Shown piece by piece: positions 1 to 10,724 of a stretch of DNA of 64,000 nucleotides. The stretch is taken from the NCBI GenBank assembly GCA_038030265.1, contig CM075938.1:11199009-11263008 (forward strand). Reading direction: 5' to 3'. Within the stretch, counting starts at the first letter, position 1. Each line of letters starts with the position of its first letter. Below the pieces are notes generated by a model. That model ran no database searches. It was not told the origin of the DNA and saw only the letters and a program-made list of their open reading frames with translations. The DNA comes from Corythucha ciliata. Lineage: Eukaryota > Arthropoda > Insecta > Hemiptera > Tingidae. The translations under genes were made by a program, and so were the position numbers.

Positions 1-835
1 CGATTTATCAACTATTTTTTGCCGCATTAACAATTTTTTGTTAACTTTTAGCTGTGTACTAGCGCTTTTTTTCACTTTTAGCCCCGAAGTTGTCTTCAGA
101 AGGCACGGATTTGTGTTTTCCTAAATGTTAGCTGCGAGTCAACGTTATTACTAATTTTTTCAGTCGTGAATTAGCGTTTTTCTCAATTTTAGCCGTGAAT
201 AAGCCGATTTTTTTTCATTTGTATCCGCGAATTAAGGTATATTTTGTATACTTTATTCGCAAATTATCGGATTTCTGACAATTTTACCCGCGAATTAATT
301 AGCGATTCTCAGCCGCTTAGTAGCGCTTTTTGTCAATTTCGCGCTTTTTTAGGCTTGGATCAGCGTTTGTCCCATTTTTAGCAGCTATGATTAGCCATTC
401 TTCTAAATTTCAGTCGTCAATTAGCATTTTTCGAAAAATTAGCTGCGAGTTAGCGGCTTTTCACTTTTTTATCCGCGCATTGGTGATTTATTGTGAATTT
501 GTCATTTTTTCTTTATTTTAGCCCCAGATTTGTATAGCCTTAGCGGTTTTTCTAGCCTTTTTTGCCTTTTAGCGCTTGCAGAAAAGTAAAAACTGGGTCA
601 CGTCTCAATTTCACGAAAGAACGGCAAATAGCGTTTTTTCTTCATTTTAGCCATAAAAAGGCATCTGTACACCGTAAATCAGCGATTTTTTCTCAATTTC
701 GGTCTGGAAGTTTCATCGTGACACCGCGAATGAACGCTTTTTAATGGTTTTAGCCACGAATATTAACGCTTTTGCCCAATTTTTTTTTTACTGCGTTTTA
801 CTTGCCCGCAATAACAGCGCATTAGTGCGCTTTCT
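1..835 (+). repeat. Family A 30-bp tandem repeat array, plus orientation
   Basis: Strongly diverged tandem copies of a unit near GCCGTGAATTAGCGC followed by TTTTTCTCAATTTTA. Unit length is about 30 bp with frequent small indels. A variant module (AAGTTGTCTTCAGAAGGC) lies near position 86, and CATTTGTATCCGCG then AATTAAGG lies near 216-235. The same modules recur in the same order at 35.3-36.1 kb, so this block is a copy of a larger repeat unit. Short ORFs here are by-products of the repeat. Confidence 0.85.
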
Positions 836-945
836 CATCTTTATCTGCTTAAGGACGATAAAGATGAACTGGAAACGACAATTTTCGGCTTTTGAAGGAA
901 AGTTCGTAGCTCAAAACTGAGAAAAAGCGCTAATTGATATCCAAC
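836..945. repeat. Orientation switch in family A
   Basis: The plus-orientation array ends near 835. From about 880 the complementary form appears (CTGAGAAAAAGCGCTAATTG near 918). The strand of the repeat therefore flips within about 50 bp, before unrelated CCGG-motif DNA begins near 946. Confidence 0.55.
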
Positions 946-2032
946 CGAAAGCGTAATTATTCATAACCGGATAAAAAAAGTAAATTTTCTAAACCGGTTA
1001 AATCCTACTTAATGTGATATTTTGGTTTTAACAGGAAAATAAATAAGGTTGCGTGGTCCTGTCAAATCCAACCGAATGTGAAATAATTCTAACCTAACAA
1101 TATTTAAAACAATGCAATTATATTCTGGGTAGGTTAGTCAAAACTGAATGCATAACAGGTAATGAATGAGGCAATCAAATTTGATGAAATAATGACACGA
1201 ATTTTAGAGCAGTCAAAAATTGAAACGGATACTTGAATGTTATTCTATCGTAGGGAAGGAAATCTCCAGTTTCTTCATTTATTTTAACGTGTTATCCAGT
1301 AGTAAGCAGGCATGAGTCTATAAAAAAACCTTTAATATATTATTATCATAATAATGTACCAGCTGCAAAACACCAGTTCGATCCATTAGCCCATGAGTAA
1401 TCTCTCCGGCTAGACTTCAATTTCTCTCCGGTTATAGACCTCAATTATCCTCCGGTGTGGAAGTTGACTTCTATCCAGTTACAACGTGTTCGGGGTTTCG
1501 TCTCATGTTAGATGTCATTTGTATACCGGTTGAATTTATTGAATCTCTGTTGAGACTGTGTCGAAATACGGTGGAGATTGGTTTGCTCTCCGGTGAAATC
1601 AGAGAGATTGCCTAGTGGCGCCATTGTTTCCTATTAGTTCCGAGCCCTTCCTCATCATCACTCAGTCTTTTTCGCGTCGGAGTTCCAACGTGGCGTGCGT
1701 GTGTGCTTGGTGCCTAATTTTGTCCATTCATTCGATTCCTTTTATGTTACAAATCCATAGCATCTCCCCGTAGCATAGCATTTGTGACACCAGTTTTCGA
1801 AATGTCTCCCTATTTCGGCTTTTTGTACTATGTTTATCAATATGTAAATGCAAGCTCCTTTTATGTGATATTTATAATGTATAATACTATTCTTAATGAG
1901 TACTTTGGGGTTTCTTTATACTTTTTGTGTGTATTAAGTGTAAATTTTATATGCCGACAGGAAATACATTTTTTATATTTAATTCGTCTGATATTACAGC
2001 TAAGAACCTGGCAGATTTACTCCGGCCACCGT

Positions 2033-2314
2033 AGACTCATTTCCTATAAACTGTTCTACACCAGGTGATAATTTTGCTCCTCAGGTTTGGAATAACAGGA
2101 GTTACAACAGGTCTGTTCCAGCAAAGTGTTTGGAGCATTTTGACCCACCAATAAAAATGTAATCAATGTGAGTTTTATTGGCTGGTCCTATGAAACTCTG
2201 CTCCGAACAAGTTTCAAACACCTTGTTGGAACAGAAACTTTTGTGACTCCTGTTATAACTACCCGGAAGAGCAAAATTCTCACCGGATGTACAACAGTTC
2301 ATATGGAATGAGTC
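2033..2314. mobile_element. Foldback (hairpin) element
   Basis: Imperfect inverted repeat. The left arm runs about 2033-2157 (from AGACTCATTTCC to CCACCAATAAAA). The right arm runs about 2170-2314; its complement runs from AGACTCATTCCATATGAACT to GCCAATAAAA. Shared blocks along the arms include AATTTTGCTC, TAACAGGAGT and CTGTTCCA. The loop is only about 12 nt, so a transcript would fold into one long imperfect stem. It fits a MITE-like foldback element inside the CCGG-motif region; no target duplication was identified. Confidence 0.6.
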
Positions 2315-2388
2315 TCCGGTGAAAAGCAACTGTATTGTTATTGACAAGTCAACGTAGAATTTAATACATTTCTCTCCGGTTGGATGGA

Positions 2389-2484
2389 CAACCGGATATG
2401 CATTGCACAACTAACCGGAGATGCATTGCATCAGACTAACCGGAGATGCATTGCACCAACTAACCGGAGATGCATTGCATAACT
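2389..2484. repeat. Short tandem repeat, about 24 bp x 4
   Basis: Four copies of AACCGGAGATGCATTGCA plus a 5-7 nt variable tail (ACAACT, TCAGACT, CCAACT, TAACT). Each unit has a CCGG and a palindromic ATGCAT. It lies at the right edge of the CCGG-motif region, where subterminal repeats of a transposon would be expected. Confidence 0.75.
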
Positions 2485-3060
2485 AGTGAAAGCGAAAAAT
2501 TCGCTAAATTCGAAGCTAAAATGAAGAACAAGTAAGTGCTAACATGGGTCAAATTGAGAAAATGGCTCACAAGCGGTTAACATCAGGAAAAACACGAATT
2601 CACCGGAAAAATCGCTAATTCCTGGCTAGATGATGGTGAAAAATCGTTCATTCGTGGCTAATTCGCCGATAAATTTGAGAAGAAGCTCTGGAGTGAGGAA
2701 AAAAACGCTAATTCGTGGCTTAAATGGGGAAAACGTCAAATTCGCAGCTTCTGAAGGTAACTTTGTGCCAGAAAGTCAAAAATATCGCTAATCCATGGCC
2801 AAATTCAGAAGAAGCTTCAGGTAGGTATAATTCGCTGACGAAAATTGGGGAAAAATGTGGCTGAAATGTAGGCAAATCTATACTTTGAGCGGCTAATGTG
2901 CGGTTAAAATTGTGAAAAATCGCTAAATCGCGGCAAAAATTGAGAAAAATAGCAAATTCGTGGCTTTAATGGAGACAAATCGCTTATCACGGCTGAAATC
3001 GGCAAAACATCCAATTTGTATCAATTTTAGCAGTAAATTAGCAAATTTTTCTCCATTTAA
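2485..3060 (-). repeat. Family A array, minus orientation
   Basis: Diverged units of the complementary form (GCGGCTAAAATTGAG then AAAAAGCGCTAATTC). The variant module appears as GCAGCTTCTGAAGGTAACTT near 2743. Continues the minus stretch at 880-945 on the other side of the CCGG-motif region. Confidence 0.75.
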
Positions 3061-3280
3061 GCATGATGTTTAAACCCCAGAAATGATTGTTTCACGTCAC
3101 GGCCGTCGCTATCAGCCGATTCTATTGACTCCAGGGTCACTAGTACGAGTAGACGGTGACAAAACGAAAATCTTGTCTCAATTTTCGGACTCCCCGTGTA
3201 CAGAAACCCCGTAATATAATGATTCAGCCACCGATCATATTTGCTGATAGGAGGGGCTTGGAAAATAATTATGTGTTTCG

Positions 3281-4230
3281 CTCTACTAAAAATGGCTTGA
3301 CATCCATTCACTGATTTTAAATAGTCAAACTATGGCTATTCCTACCATAGAAACAGCTGAACTGACTGTATAATCGCGCCCCAAAGAGGTTAAACTGACG
3401 ATTAGCACCTAGCAAATGGCTGAACTGGCTATTACTTGCGCCCTAAAAATTGCCAAACCGGAAATTCCCGCTCTAAAATTAGTCAAACAGACTTCAAGCG
3501 CTCTAGAAAGGGCTTAGCTGACGCTTCTTGCAGTCTTGAAAATGGCTAAATCAACCATTTGCGCGCCAAAAATCAACCATCACGCGCCAAAAATTACTAA
3601 ACCGGCAATTCACGCGCCAAAAATGGTCAAACTGGCAATTCACGCGCCAAAAATGGCCCATACTGATTAGCATTCGCGCCTCTAGCTTGACGAACCATAT
3701 TCGCGTTCCAAAAACAGCTAATCTGACTATTCGCACCCAGAAAATGCCTTCAACAGAATGATCCCTGCACTGAAAAGTAAAAAATCGACCATTCGCGAGC
3801 AAAGAATGGTTAAACTGACCATTCACGCTTTTGGCTTAACGTGACTGTATTTATAGCCTGAAAAATGGCAAAAATGACGATTCGTGCCTGACTGATTAGC
3901 GATTCACGCTCTAAAAACGACGAAACTGACTTAACGAGCCCGCCCGAATTCGCGCCCTAAAATTACCTGAATGGGTGTTGCCAGCCCCGAAATTGGCGGA
4001 AAATTACCATTCGTGCGTCGGAAATTGCTGAACATGCAATGCCTGATGTAAAAAAAACGGCAAACGACGACGATTCTTGCTTTGAAAATATCGCCCTGGC
4101 TAATATTCACTTGTTATGTAAAAGATCAGACAATTTGCACCTTAGGAAATGGCAAGCTGACCATTGACAACCTACAAATGGTACGACGAATATTTGCACC
4201 ATAAAAATGGCAAAATTTACGTCCGGAATT
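3281..4230 (-). repeat. Family B 30-bp tandem repeat array, minus orientation
   Basis: Units of the form GCGCCAAAAATGGTC then AAACTGGCAATTCAC, spaced about 30-32 bp. The best-kept copies are at 3565-3665, where CACGCGCCAAAAAT recurs. Flanking copies are much more diverged. It lies directly right of a family A minus block. Confidence 0.8.
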
Positions 4231-7200
4231 CTTCAATACTGAATTTCTGAGTTTTTGCCCCGTTCCATGGTTTTTTTTGGCCGCGAATTTGTGTAATCGC
4301 CAAAAACGGTTGGATTTTGAGCGGGATAATTTGCAGTTGTCATGCCGAAAATTTAGTTTCTATACGATTGATTATTGGAATTTCTGATTCTCGGGACAGA
4401 AGTTTCTAATTTAGAAAGGCAGACTTTCCATTATGTAGCTCGTTACGTCAAGGTAACACCGCCAAGTACTAAAAATGGTAAATCCTCCTCCTAATTTTTC
4501 TTCGTGTATTTTTTTTTTTCTTATCTATCACCCACGTTCCACCCTCACTAGCAACCTTTTGTCCACTTCCCTCTCTACAGCCATCACTCTTGACACCATC
4601 GCCGGCTATTTTCTCACTTGTAACGGGCCTCCCCTGTCCCACTCCCCCCCCCCAGAAACCCCTACCATTACCGTACCACCAAACTCCTTCACGAAATTAC
4701 GAGCCTTGGACGACAAATGACTCTAGTTATTCTTAATTAATTCAGGTGTTACGCCTTCCAACGTGTCTGAACTACCCCACGACTCAACCCTCCCACTCCC
4801 CTCAACCCCTTATTCTACGCCTTTTGCACACTTTAACAAAAAAAATTTCCATTTTACCTCTTGAAAGTAATAAATTCCCCGGAGTCTCTTTACCAGAAAA
4901 TTACACCGCCTTATTCCATTTTTTTTTTTTTCTCGCTATAGTCTCTCCCCACATCCTTCATTATTCTTAAACATGGATAAAGTGGTGAGGGGGCTTCACT
5001 AAAAAACAAAAAAAAACAAAAAAACCGTTTCATTGGTAGCTTTTAAGATGATAAAATAACAAACTTATCTGTGTCGAGAGAAATTGTTCTTTCCAAAAAA
5101 TATGATTCTATCCCCACCACTATAGTCAGCCCTTCATTCGTCGCAAACCCATCTTTGAAAGTCATTAATCACTTAAAAACGCCCTTCTCAACGCATAAGA
5201 AAACTTGTGAATAAGAAAGCCCCATCACTTCCACTACTGGGAGGCCGACGAATGAACCTTTTTATTCTGGGTGTGGGCGGAGAGGACGGGAAAGGGACGA
5301 GTGATGACGTTGTGGAGGTGGGCTCTGTTGTTCACCGGTGGTGCGGTAGGGTAGGGGGAGGCTAAATTGAAGTTATTAAGCCCTCTCTGAAGGAGGAAAA
5401 GAAAGAGGATATTTGAAAAACCACTTAAAAAACCACCCCTTCAAATTGGACTTGATAAACTTTATATTATTGATGATACGATGGGCGGGACGGGAAGTGC
5501 GAGGAAGGTTGTGAAAAGAGCGACAAAAGAAGGAATGGTTTGCTTTAATGAATTTGGAGTAGGTTTTCTCTCCTTCCGCTTACCGAAAATTGAAGAAGAT
5601 CCTCAAGAACCACTCCCCCCTCCCACCCGAGAGCACGGCGGGGGTCTTTCCACTTTCCTCTCGACTGCTGTTTTTGATGGAAGTCCCTCCCCCGGTTTTA
5701 TTATAGAAACAAGTATTTTCTCATCATCGTCTTCACAGAACCAAATACGCCCCCCCCCACCATCCTCCACTGAATTCCAAACCTATTTGCCTTACTGTAC
5801 AAAAGAAATTATACTCATTAAAAGTATAGGAAGGTTCGTCGCTTGGGGATAAAAGGTGGTTTATGGAGGTTGGTGAAGAAGGAAGGGAATCGAATTACTC
5901 GCAATTAATTCAAAAAACAAGGTTCATTTTCTTCCCTTCACCTCCCCCCCCCTTAGTACCAACACTTCATCCACCCCTGGAGCTCGAAATTCGAAACTAA
6001 ATTTGGTTTTTCGTGGAAAGATAAAATTGTGATAATTAAAATTTTTTTTTAGTAGCGAAAAGCTCATTATACGAGTAAAAATAACATTAAAGGGAATTAA
6101 TTTTCCCTATAGGACGAAGAGTTAATGAAAAACGCTTCCTATTATCAAAATGGTTTCTTCTCCCCGTGAATATAGTTTTGGGGCTTTGAAAGACGAATTC
6201 GTAATTTTGTAATCTGCGAATCAATTTAATCCAACGAGAAAAATACAACTTTTCGATTGTTCTTCGAAGAGCGTTAGTAACTAAATGTGACGTTCTAAAG
6301 TTGAATAAAAAAAAAAAAAAAAAAAGACTGTTAATCGCTCTCAGATAAGAGTATTAAGATTCCTTTCTCTCTCTTTTAAGTTCGAGAGCCGTCTCAAGTC
6401 ACTCTTCTTGTCTTTTTTTTTTCTTCTTCTTCTTCTAAGCGTGGGGGCGTGATGACCTAACTCCTTCTTTGTTCTAATCACGCTTAATTATCAAATTCTT
6501 CTGGACTGGCAAGATAGATAAGCCACACGGTTCAGTCATTCTTTTTATCACAACATTGGTTTGTTGGGATGAAGACTGTGGGGAGGGTTGGTGGGGGAGG
6601 GAGTTGCTCAAAAGTTTTATTAATAATAAATTAGGGGCTCTGACGTACATCATTGCTATTAGTCGATTTGAGCCCGAATAATGCAAAAATCTGAGTGGTT
6701 TTGTAATTTGACGAAAATGCTGGAGGTTGTCTCTTTTCTTTTGCATCGCTAAAAATGAGAGAGTGAGGGGGAAAAAAAATGGTTGCGATCAAAAGTCAGT
6801 TTGTAAGCAATTACTTTGGAAATGCCGAGGCATTTCGTGGCTGGTATAGTTGTGATGAACTGTGGGGGGGGGGAAAGGGATGAATGGATGAGGAGAGGAG
6901 TGAAGGAGTAATAAAGATGCATAAAACATGCCAGGCTACATCGTTAATAGCGACCCTCAATCGTAATGGAATCAGGCGTTCTCGGCAAGAACTTATGAAT
7001 TTTAACCAACACCCTCCAACCCTCAAAAGACGAACAGCACTATCCTTCGTTCTCTTTTCGCCCTCTATTCCCTTTTTGCCTTTATCTTTTACCGAGTCCA
7101 AACCAAAAACATCCCCGCCCCACTACCAACCACTTTTAAAACACGATGGCTTTGGCATTCTTAACGTTTTTAGTGTCTTCAAACCCCCTCAAAACTATTT

Positions 7201-7409
7201 GCGTCTCTCAAAGTTCCCCTTAATCAAGGTGATCTCCTGCTTCGAATCCTGCGAATCATTTTTAAATGAATTCGTCAATTTTACTCGGATTCGCAGGTAA
7301 AATGGAAAGAATAATAGCCAGAAAATTACATCACGCGGAGCTAAATTCAAGCTTATCGACTTTCGACGAAATCGCAAGTTTCACGCCCTAATTTCAAGGC
7401 ATTTTGGAC
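4231..7409. other. No gene seen: pyrimidine/purine-skewed DNA
   Basis: The first 200 bases are eroded family A/B remnants. The rest has long pyrimidine-rich (4480-4970) and purine-rich (5330-5540) stretches, poly-C/poly-G runs (near 4645, 5750, 5946 and 6863), CT-rich blocks and a 19-nt A run at 6307. Open frames here have homopolymer-driven composition and no recognisable domain. No RNA gene was seen. Confidence 0.5.
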
Positions 7410-7565
7410 TTTTTTTTTTTCATATCTTTGTTTACACCAAGTTTACACTTATAAGTAAAATTTTTCTAATAGGTACACTGTTTTAATATTTACGTCCCCA
7501 AGTTTTTAGGTACAGAACTAAACTTGATTCGGATATCTCATTAAATTGAAGCTATGTAAACAGTA
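7410..7565 (-). mobile_element. Probable 3' end of the Jockey element, with poly(A)
   Basis: On the minus strand this stretch follows directly from the Jockey C-terminus at 12,423 once the PIF/Harbinger insertion (7566-12,422) is removed. It is AT-rich, non-coding, and ends in a run of about 11 A (T at 7410-7420 on the plus strand), as expected for the poly(A)-tailed 3' UTR of a Jockey-type retrotransposon. The link is inferred from layout and tail; no 3' UTR homology can be checked here. Confidence 0.5.
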
Positions 7566-7626
7566 AGGCCCTCCACACACGGGTCGTCTCGTTTTCGTCT
7601 CGAACTCGATGCGGAATCGAAGTGCT
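7566..7626 (+). repeat. Left terminal inverted repeat of the PIF/Harbinger element
   Basis: Begins AGGCCCTCCACACACGGG and continues through CGTCTCGAACTCGATGCGG. It matches the complement of 12,363-12,422 with scattered substitutions. Confidence 0.75.
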
Positions 7627-7791
7627 CGTCTTGCTCGAACTTTATGGTTTTCGCATCTGTGAAATTAGGGTGTCTAGAAAAATAAATATCTTACAGGAAA
7701 TAAAAAAAAAGTCGTGATTTATTTCTCCATTTTTATTTTATTTAAAAAAATATTGGTCCAGTAGTCTTGTGTAGAGCTTCAAAGCAGAATA

Positions 7792-7971
7792 ATGAGTAGC
7801 TCAAGCGACGAAGAAGCCGGAGTCATGTTTTATTTGTGTTTATTATTACAAGCGAAGCCCCCTGAACTTCCATTGAGGGTCAAAAAAGTGGCATTCGGTA
7901 CATTTTGTTTTTTAAAATTCTTTATGAGAGTAGACGGAGTCTTCAAGCCTCATTTTGCTAAGTTGCAATAA
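7792..7971 (+). CDS. Short ORF, possible N-terminus of a Harbinger transposase
   Basis: A 59-codon ATG ORF starting MSSSSDEEAG and followed by a hydrophobic stretch (VMFYLCLLLQ), ending in TAA at 7969-7971. An acidic Ser/Glu start followed by a hydrophobic helix is common at the N-terminus of Harbinger-type transposases, and the position just inside the left terminal repeat fits. The WVHP-like segment expected next and the DDE catalytic core are not seen, so this would be a truncated or first-exon remnant. The assignment rests mainly on context. Confidence 0.25.
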   Translation: MSSSSDEEAGVMFYLCLLLQAKPPELPLRVKKVAFGTFCFLKFFMRVDGVFKPHFAKLQ

Positions 7972-8169
7972 TCCAAGGTGAAAGAAGACTGTCCCTACAT
8001 GTTATATGCCACATCTACAATATCGACGAATCTACAATACGAATGATTCTATTCTACGTATATGGGCCCCTTTAAATACACTTTCATATAGAAAGAATAA
8101 ATAAGGTGTTTGTGGTGTCGTGAGCGGTAGCAGGAAACTACGAAATTGGAAGATACTTCTCGAGTTACC

Positions 8170-8346
8170 TGTTGAATACAATGTCTTTAATTTCATAACG
8201 AATTTGTTGTTCTTGCCAGGTAATGCAACTTCTGCGGAAACTGCATTCCAGGCTTTCTCCACGCAATATTTCCTCGAATAATCCCTGCGGGTGTAGTCAA
8301 ATAATTCAGGGCATTTTTCGACTTCCCCGACTTTGATGTTGAACAC
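8170..8346 (-). CDS. MADF-domain exon of the PIF/Harbinger element
   Basis: A 59-codon open segment containing EVEKCPELFDYTRRDYSRK and then EKAWNAVSAEV. This is the start and middle of a MADF (Myb/SANT-like DNA-binding) domain: acidic helix with Cys-Pro-Glu-Leu-(Phe/Trp)-Asp, then Asp-Tyr, then an Ala-Trp helix. The next segment, KFVMKLKTLYST, fits the third helix. It is preceded on the minus strand by CCTAG and followed by CAACAG then GTAACT, so it reads as an internal exon with acceptor- and donor-like ends and a length of exactly 177 nt. The reading frame's first codon is GTG, so it is not an independent start. MADF proteins encoded by PIF/Harbinger transposons act with the transposase in binding the ends. 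No upstream exon was found. Confidence 0.6.
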
Positions 8347-8937
8347 CTAGGAATCATAACTTATGATAATTTTTAGCCGATAATTTGCAGGTCGATCCCC
8401 CCCCCCCCGAAACCTTAACCATCTGCGTCGTTCGCCCTTTCATGAAACGCAGTGGTTGCGAGATGCAATGGTACTTTGAAGAAGAAAATAATTTCATTTC
8501 ATTCATGTTTTTTAATTCGCATTCACCCAAGGAGCCCAATTGACCGGAAGAAATGTACTCCGAAAAACAGAACTGATATTGGGGAGAAAAAACTTTGCAA
8601 ATTCTACTGGTAATAAAATTGGTAGTGCCAGCAAAATCTTATCAAATTTGCAGTCGATGATTATAATTTTAACAACTCAGTTAGCACTGGAAATAAAGCC
8701 AGAGTAGTGGCAAAATTCTGCCCATTTTCTGAAAATTCTGCCCCGGGGGATTAGCCACCCCGTTCGGCCAAATTGGTACGTCATTTAAAAGGCCAACGTC
8801 TAGCCTCTCTTATGAGAAGATGCTGGCCACCCCGTATCGTTACGGACTTCTCGAATCCTTAGAGAATACACCAAAAGAAATTTATTGAGGCACTTTTGAA
8901 GTTGGGTAGAATTTTGCCGCTATTCTGCCCTTTTCTC
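8347..8937. other. Interior of the PIF/Harbinger element, nothing assigned
   Basis: AT-rich, with one C run near 8398-8409. No reading frame with family features; probable intron or eroded element sequence. Confidence 0.4.
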
Positions 8938-10724
8938 AAATTCAAATTCAAATTCAAATGAAATTTATTTGCACACAGACAAAAATCATAGTGCCAGCTC
9001 CCAAAAGTAAGACTTGTGGCGGGAGCTGGATTAGTTAAACTAAATGAAATAAAAAGTAAGATAAAACATAATCAACATCCGATAAAAATACATAAAAACA
9101 TATTACAATGTCCAAAGAAAAAGAAAAAAGCAAAATTTACTCTACGAAATGACAATATCCCCCAGTGAGTCTAAGAATTTCTTGAAACGATTAATATTAG
9201 CAAAGCAGTCATAATTGAATCTATACTTTATCGCAATTTTGAGGCCAACAATAGAGGCATGTCTGGAATAAAAAACAGAATTTATTTTGGGAAGCACAAC
9301 ATTCGTAGAATCAGAAAACCGAGTGTAATGGGCGTGATGAAAATAACAGCAAGAATTAATTCTAAAGAAATGAAGAGCCACCGACCGTAGGTATAATTGC
9401 CGGATTCTCAGGACACTAAGCTCTTTGAACAAGAGTTCCGATGAATACAAGAATGGCCTGCCGAGTAATATCCTTAAAACCGCCCTATGTGCCACATCCA
9501 ATTTCTTAAGTAGATAAAGATGAGTATTCCCCCAAGCCAAAATTCCGTATGATATAATTGACTGGCACAAAGCAAAATAAACTGATCTCAAGTCCCCGAA
9601 GCCAAGAATAGGGCGCAACTGTTTAAATACGTAAAATAGTTTTCTAATTCTTTTCACGAGCGCACAAATATGAAGATCAAACTTAAGCTTATGGTCTAAT
9701 ATAACTCCTAAATATTTACACGACTCAACGAATTTAAGTACGCCACATTCACATTTAGCAGAAGATTCACAATTATTAACACATATATTAATTTCAGAAC
9801 CGGCTTCCACTCTCAGAATTCTGTGACCCCACGAAAAAGAAATTAAACGAGTCTTTAACAAATTCAGTGAAAGTGAATTAGCAGTCATCCACGAGAAAAC
9901 ACTCGCGAAATCCGAAGTAACCTAATCCCGTAACGAGGAAAGATCAGACCCAGAGAACAACAAAACCGTATCATCAGCAAACCCAAACGGAGTAGACCTA
10001 AGATTCAAGGAAAAAAAGTTATTGAAATATAAAATAAACAAAAGTGGTCCCAACACCGTACCTTGCGGCACGCCACAGCTCACAAGGATATCAGAGCTAA
10101 CAGCTTCATTAATCTTAACAGTTTGTGTTCTATCCTTCACACAAGAAGCTAATAGACTATGAGCAGTTCCACGAATACCATATTTATATAATTTTCGGAG
10201 CAAGGTTTCACGATCCAAGGAATCGAAGGCCTTTTTTATATCAAGAAAAAGTCCAAAGACATGAACAGATTTATCCAAATTCTCATAAATAAATTTAGTC
10301 ACATCAAAAAGCGCATGTTCCGTGGAAAGCCCTTGTTGGAACCCATACTGCCTCTCATTAATCATACTATGTTTCGTAACAAAGCTTACAATTCTAGTTT
10401 TGATACAACTCTCTAAAGCTTTTGCCAGAGAAAAAGTTAACGAGATTGGTCTGTAATTACACGGTCTTCCCTTGTCCCCATCTTTGTAAATTGGAACAAT
10501 GATACTTTTCTTGAATAATTTAGGAAATACACCCGTGGAAAGCGCAAGATTGAAAATATGCAATAACGGTGGAACAATGCAATTTTTAACTTTACTGAGA
10601 ACTAAATTAGTAATACCCTTCAAGTCACAGCATGAGTTTTTATCAACACGGGTCAGTTCTTTAAGCAATTCAGTTTCCGTCACCGGACTAAAAAATATCA
10701 ACCTTTGTACCTTTGTTTCATGTA
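8938..10724 (-). mobile_element. Non-LTR retrotransposon (CR1/L2-Jockey group), 5'-truncated, inside the PIF/Harbinger element
   Basis: A minus-strand element with reverse transcriptase ORF, about 200 nt of 3' UTR, an AATAAA and a 3' end of short direct repeats (ATTTGA x about 4, at 8938-8962). Short 3' tandem repeats instead of poly(A) are typical of CR1/L2-like elements. The 5' side stops at the palindrome at 10,725, so the endonuclease and ORF1 are absent. Relative to the rest of the window the coding region is well kept. Confidence 0.8.
9142..10724 (-). pseudogene. Reverse transcriptase ORF with one in-frame stop
   Basis: Non-LTR reverse transcriptase and C-terminal region in one frame from the palindrome edge to 9142, broken only by a TAG at 9922-9924 shortly after the catalytic motif. 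Visible motifs in order: NYRPISL (near 10,445), QYGFQQGLSTEHA, FLDIKKAFDS (near 10,235), CGVPQGTVLGPLLF (near 10,060), FADD (9967-9978), then after the stop SLNLLKTRLISF, CKYLGVILDHKLKFDLH, LFYVFKQLRPI and ISYGILAWGN. The enzyme would make cDNA at a nicked target site. Both catalytic Asp of FADD are present. The frame continues upstream to an ATG at 10,866, but those roughly 47 codons come from the arm of the adjoining palindrome and are not reverse transcriptase. About 530 residues of RT-related sequence remain; endonuclease is missing. Confidence 0.85.

Larger units (their letters stand above)
946..2484. repeat. CCGG-motif region interrupting a family A minus array
   Basis: About 1.5 kb without the 30-bp unit, lying between two minus-orientation A stretches (880-945 and 2485-3060), so probably an insertion. 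The motif TCTCCGGT or its complement recurs many times (for example near 1397, 1425, 1452, 1579, 2315, 2374 and 2414). It contains the hairpin at 2033-2314 and the 24-bp repeats at 2389-2484. No convincing protein is encoded. A transposon is likely but no superfamily can be named. Confidence 0.45.

Noticed and set aside
1..835. Array with 30-bp period considered as CRISPR
   Set aside because: Units are contiguous and diverged with no unique spacers, and the context is eukaryotic.
5481..5852. 123-codon open frame
   Set aside because: Pro/Ser-rich product of pyrimidine tracts with no recognisable domain or conserved start context.
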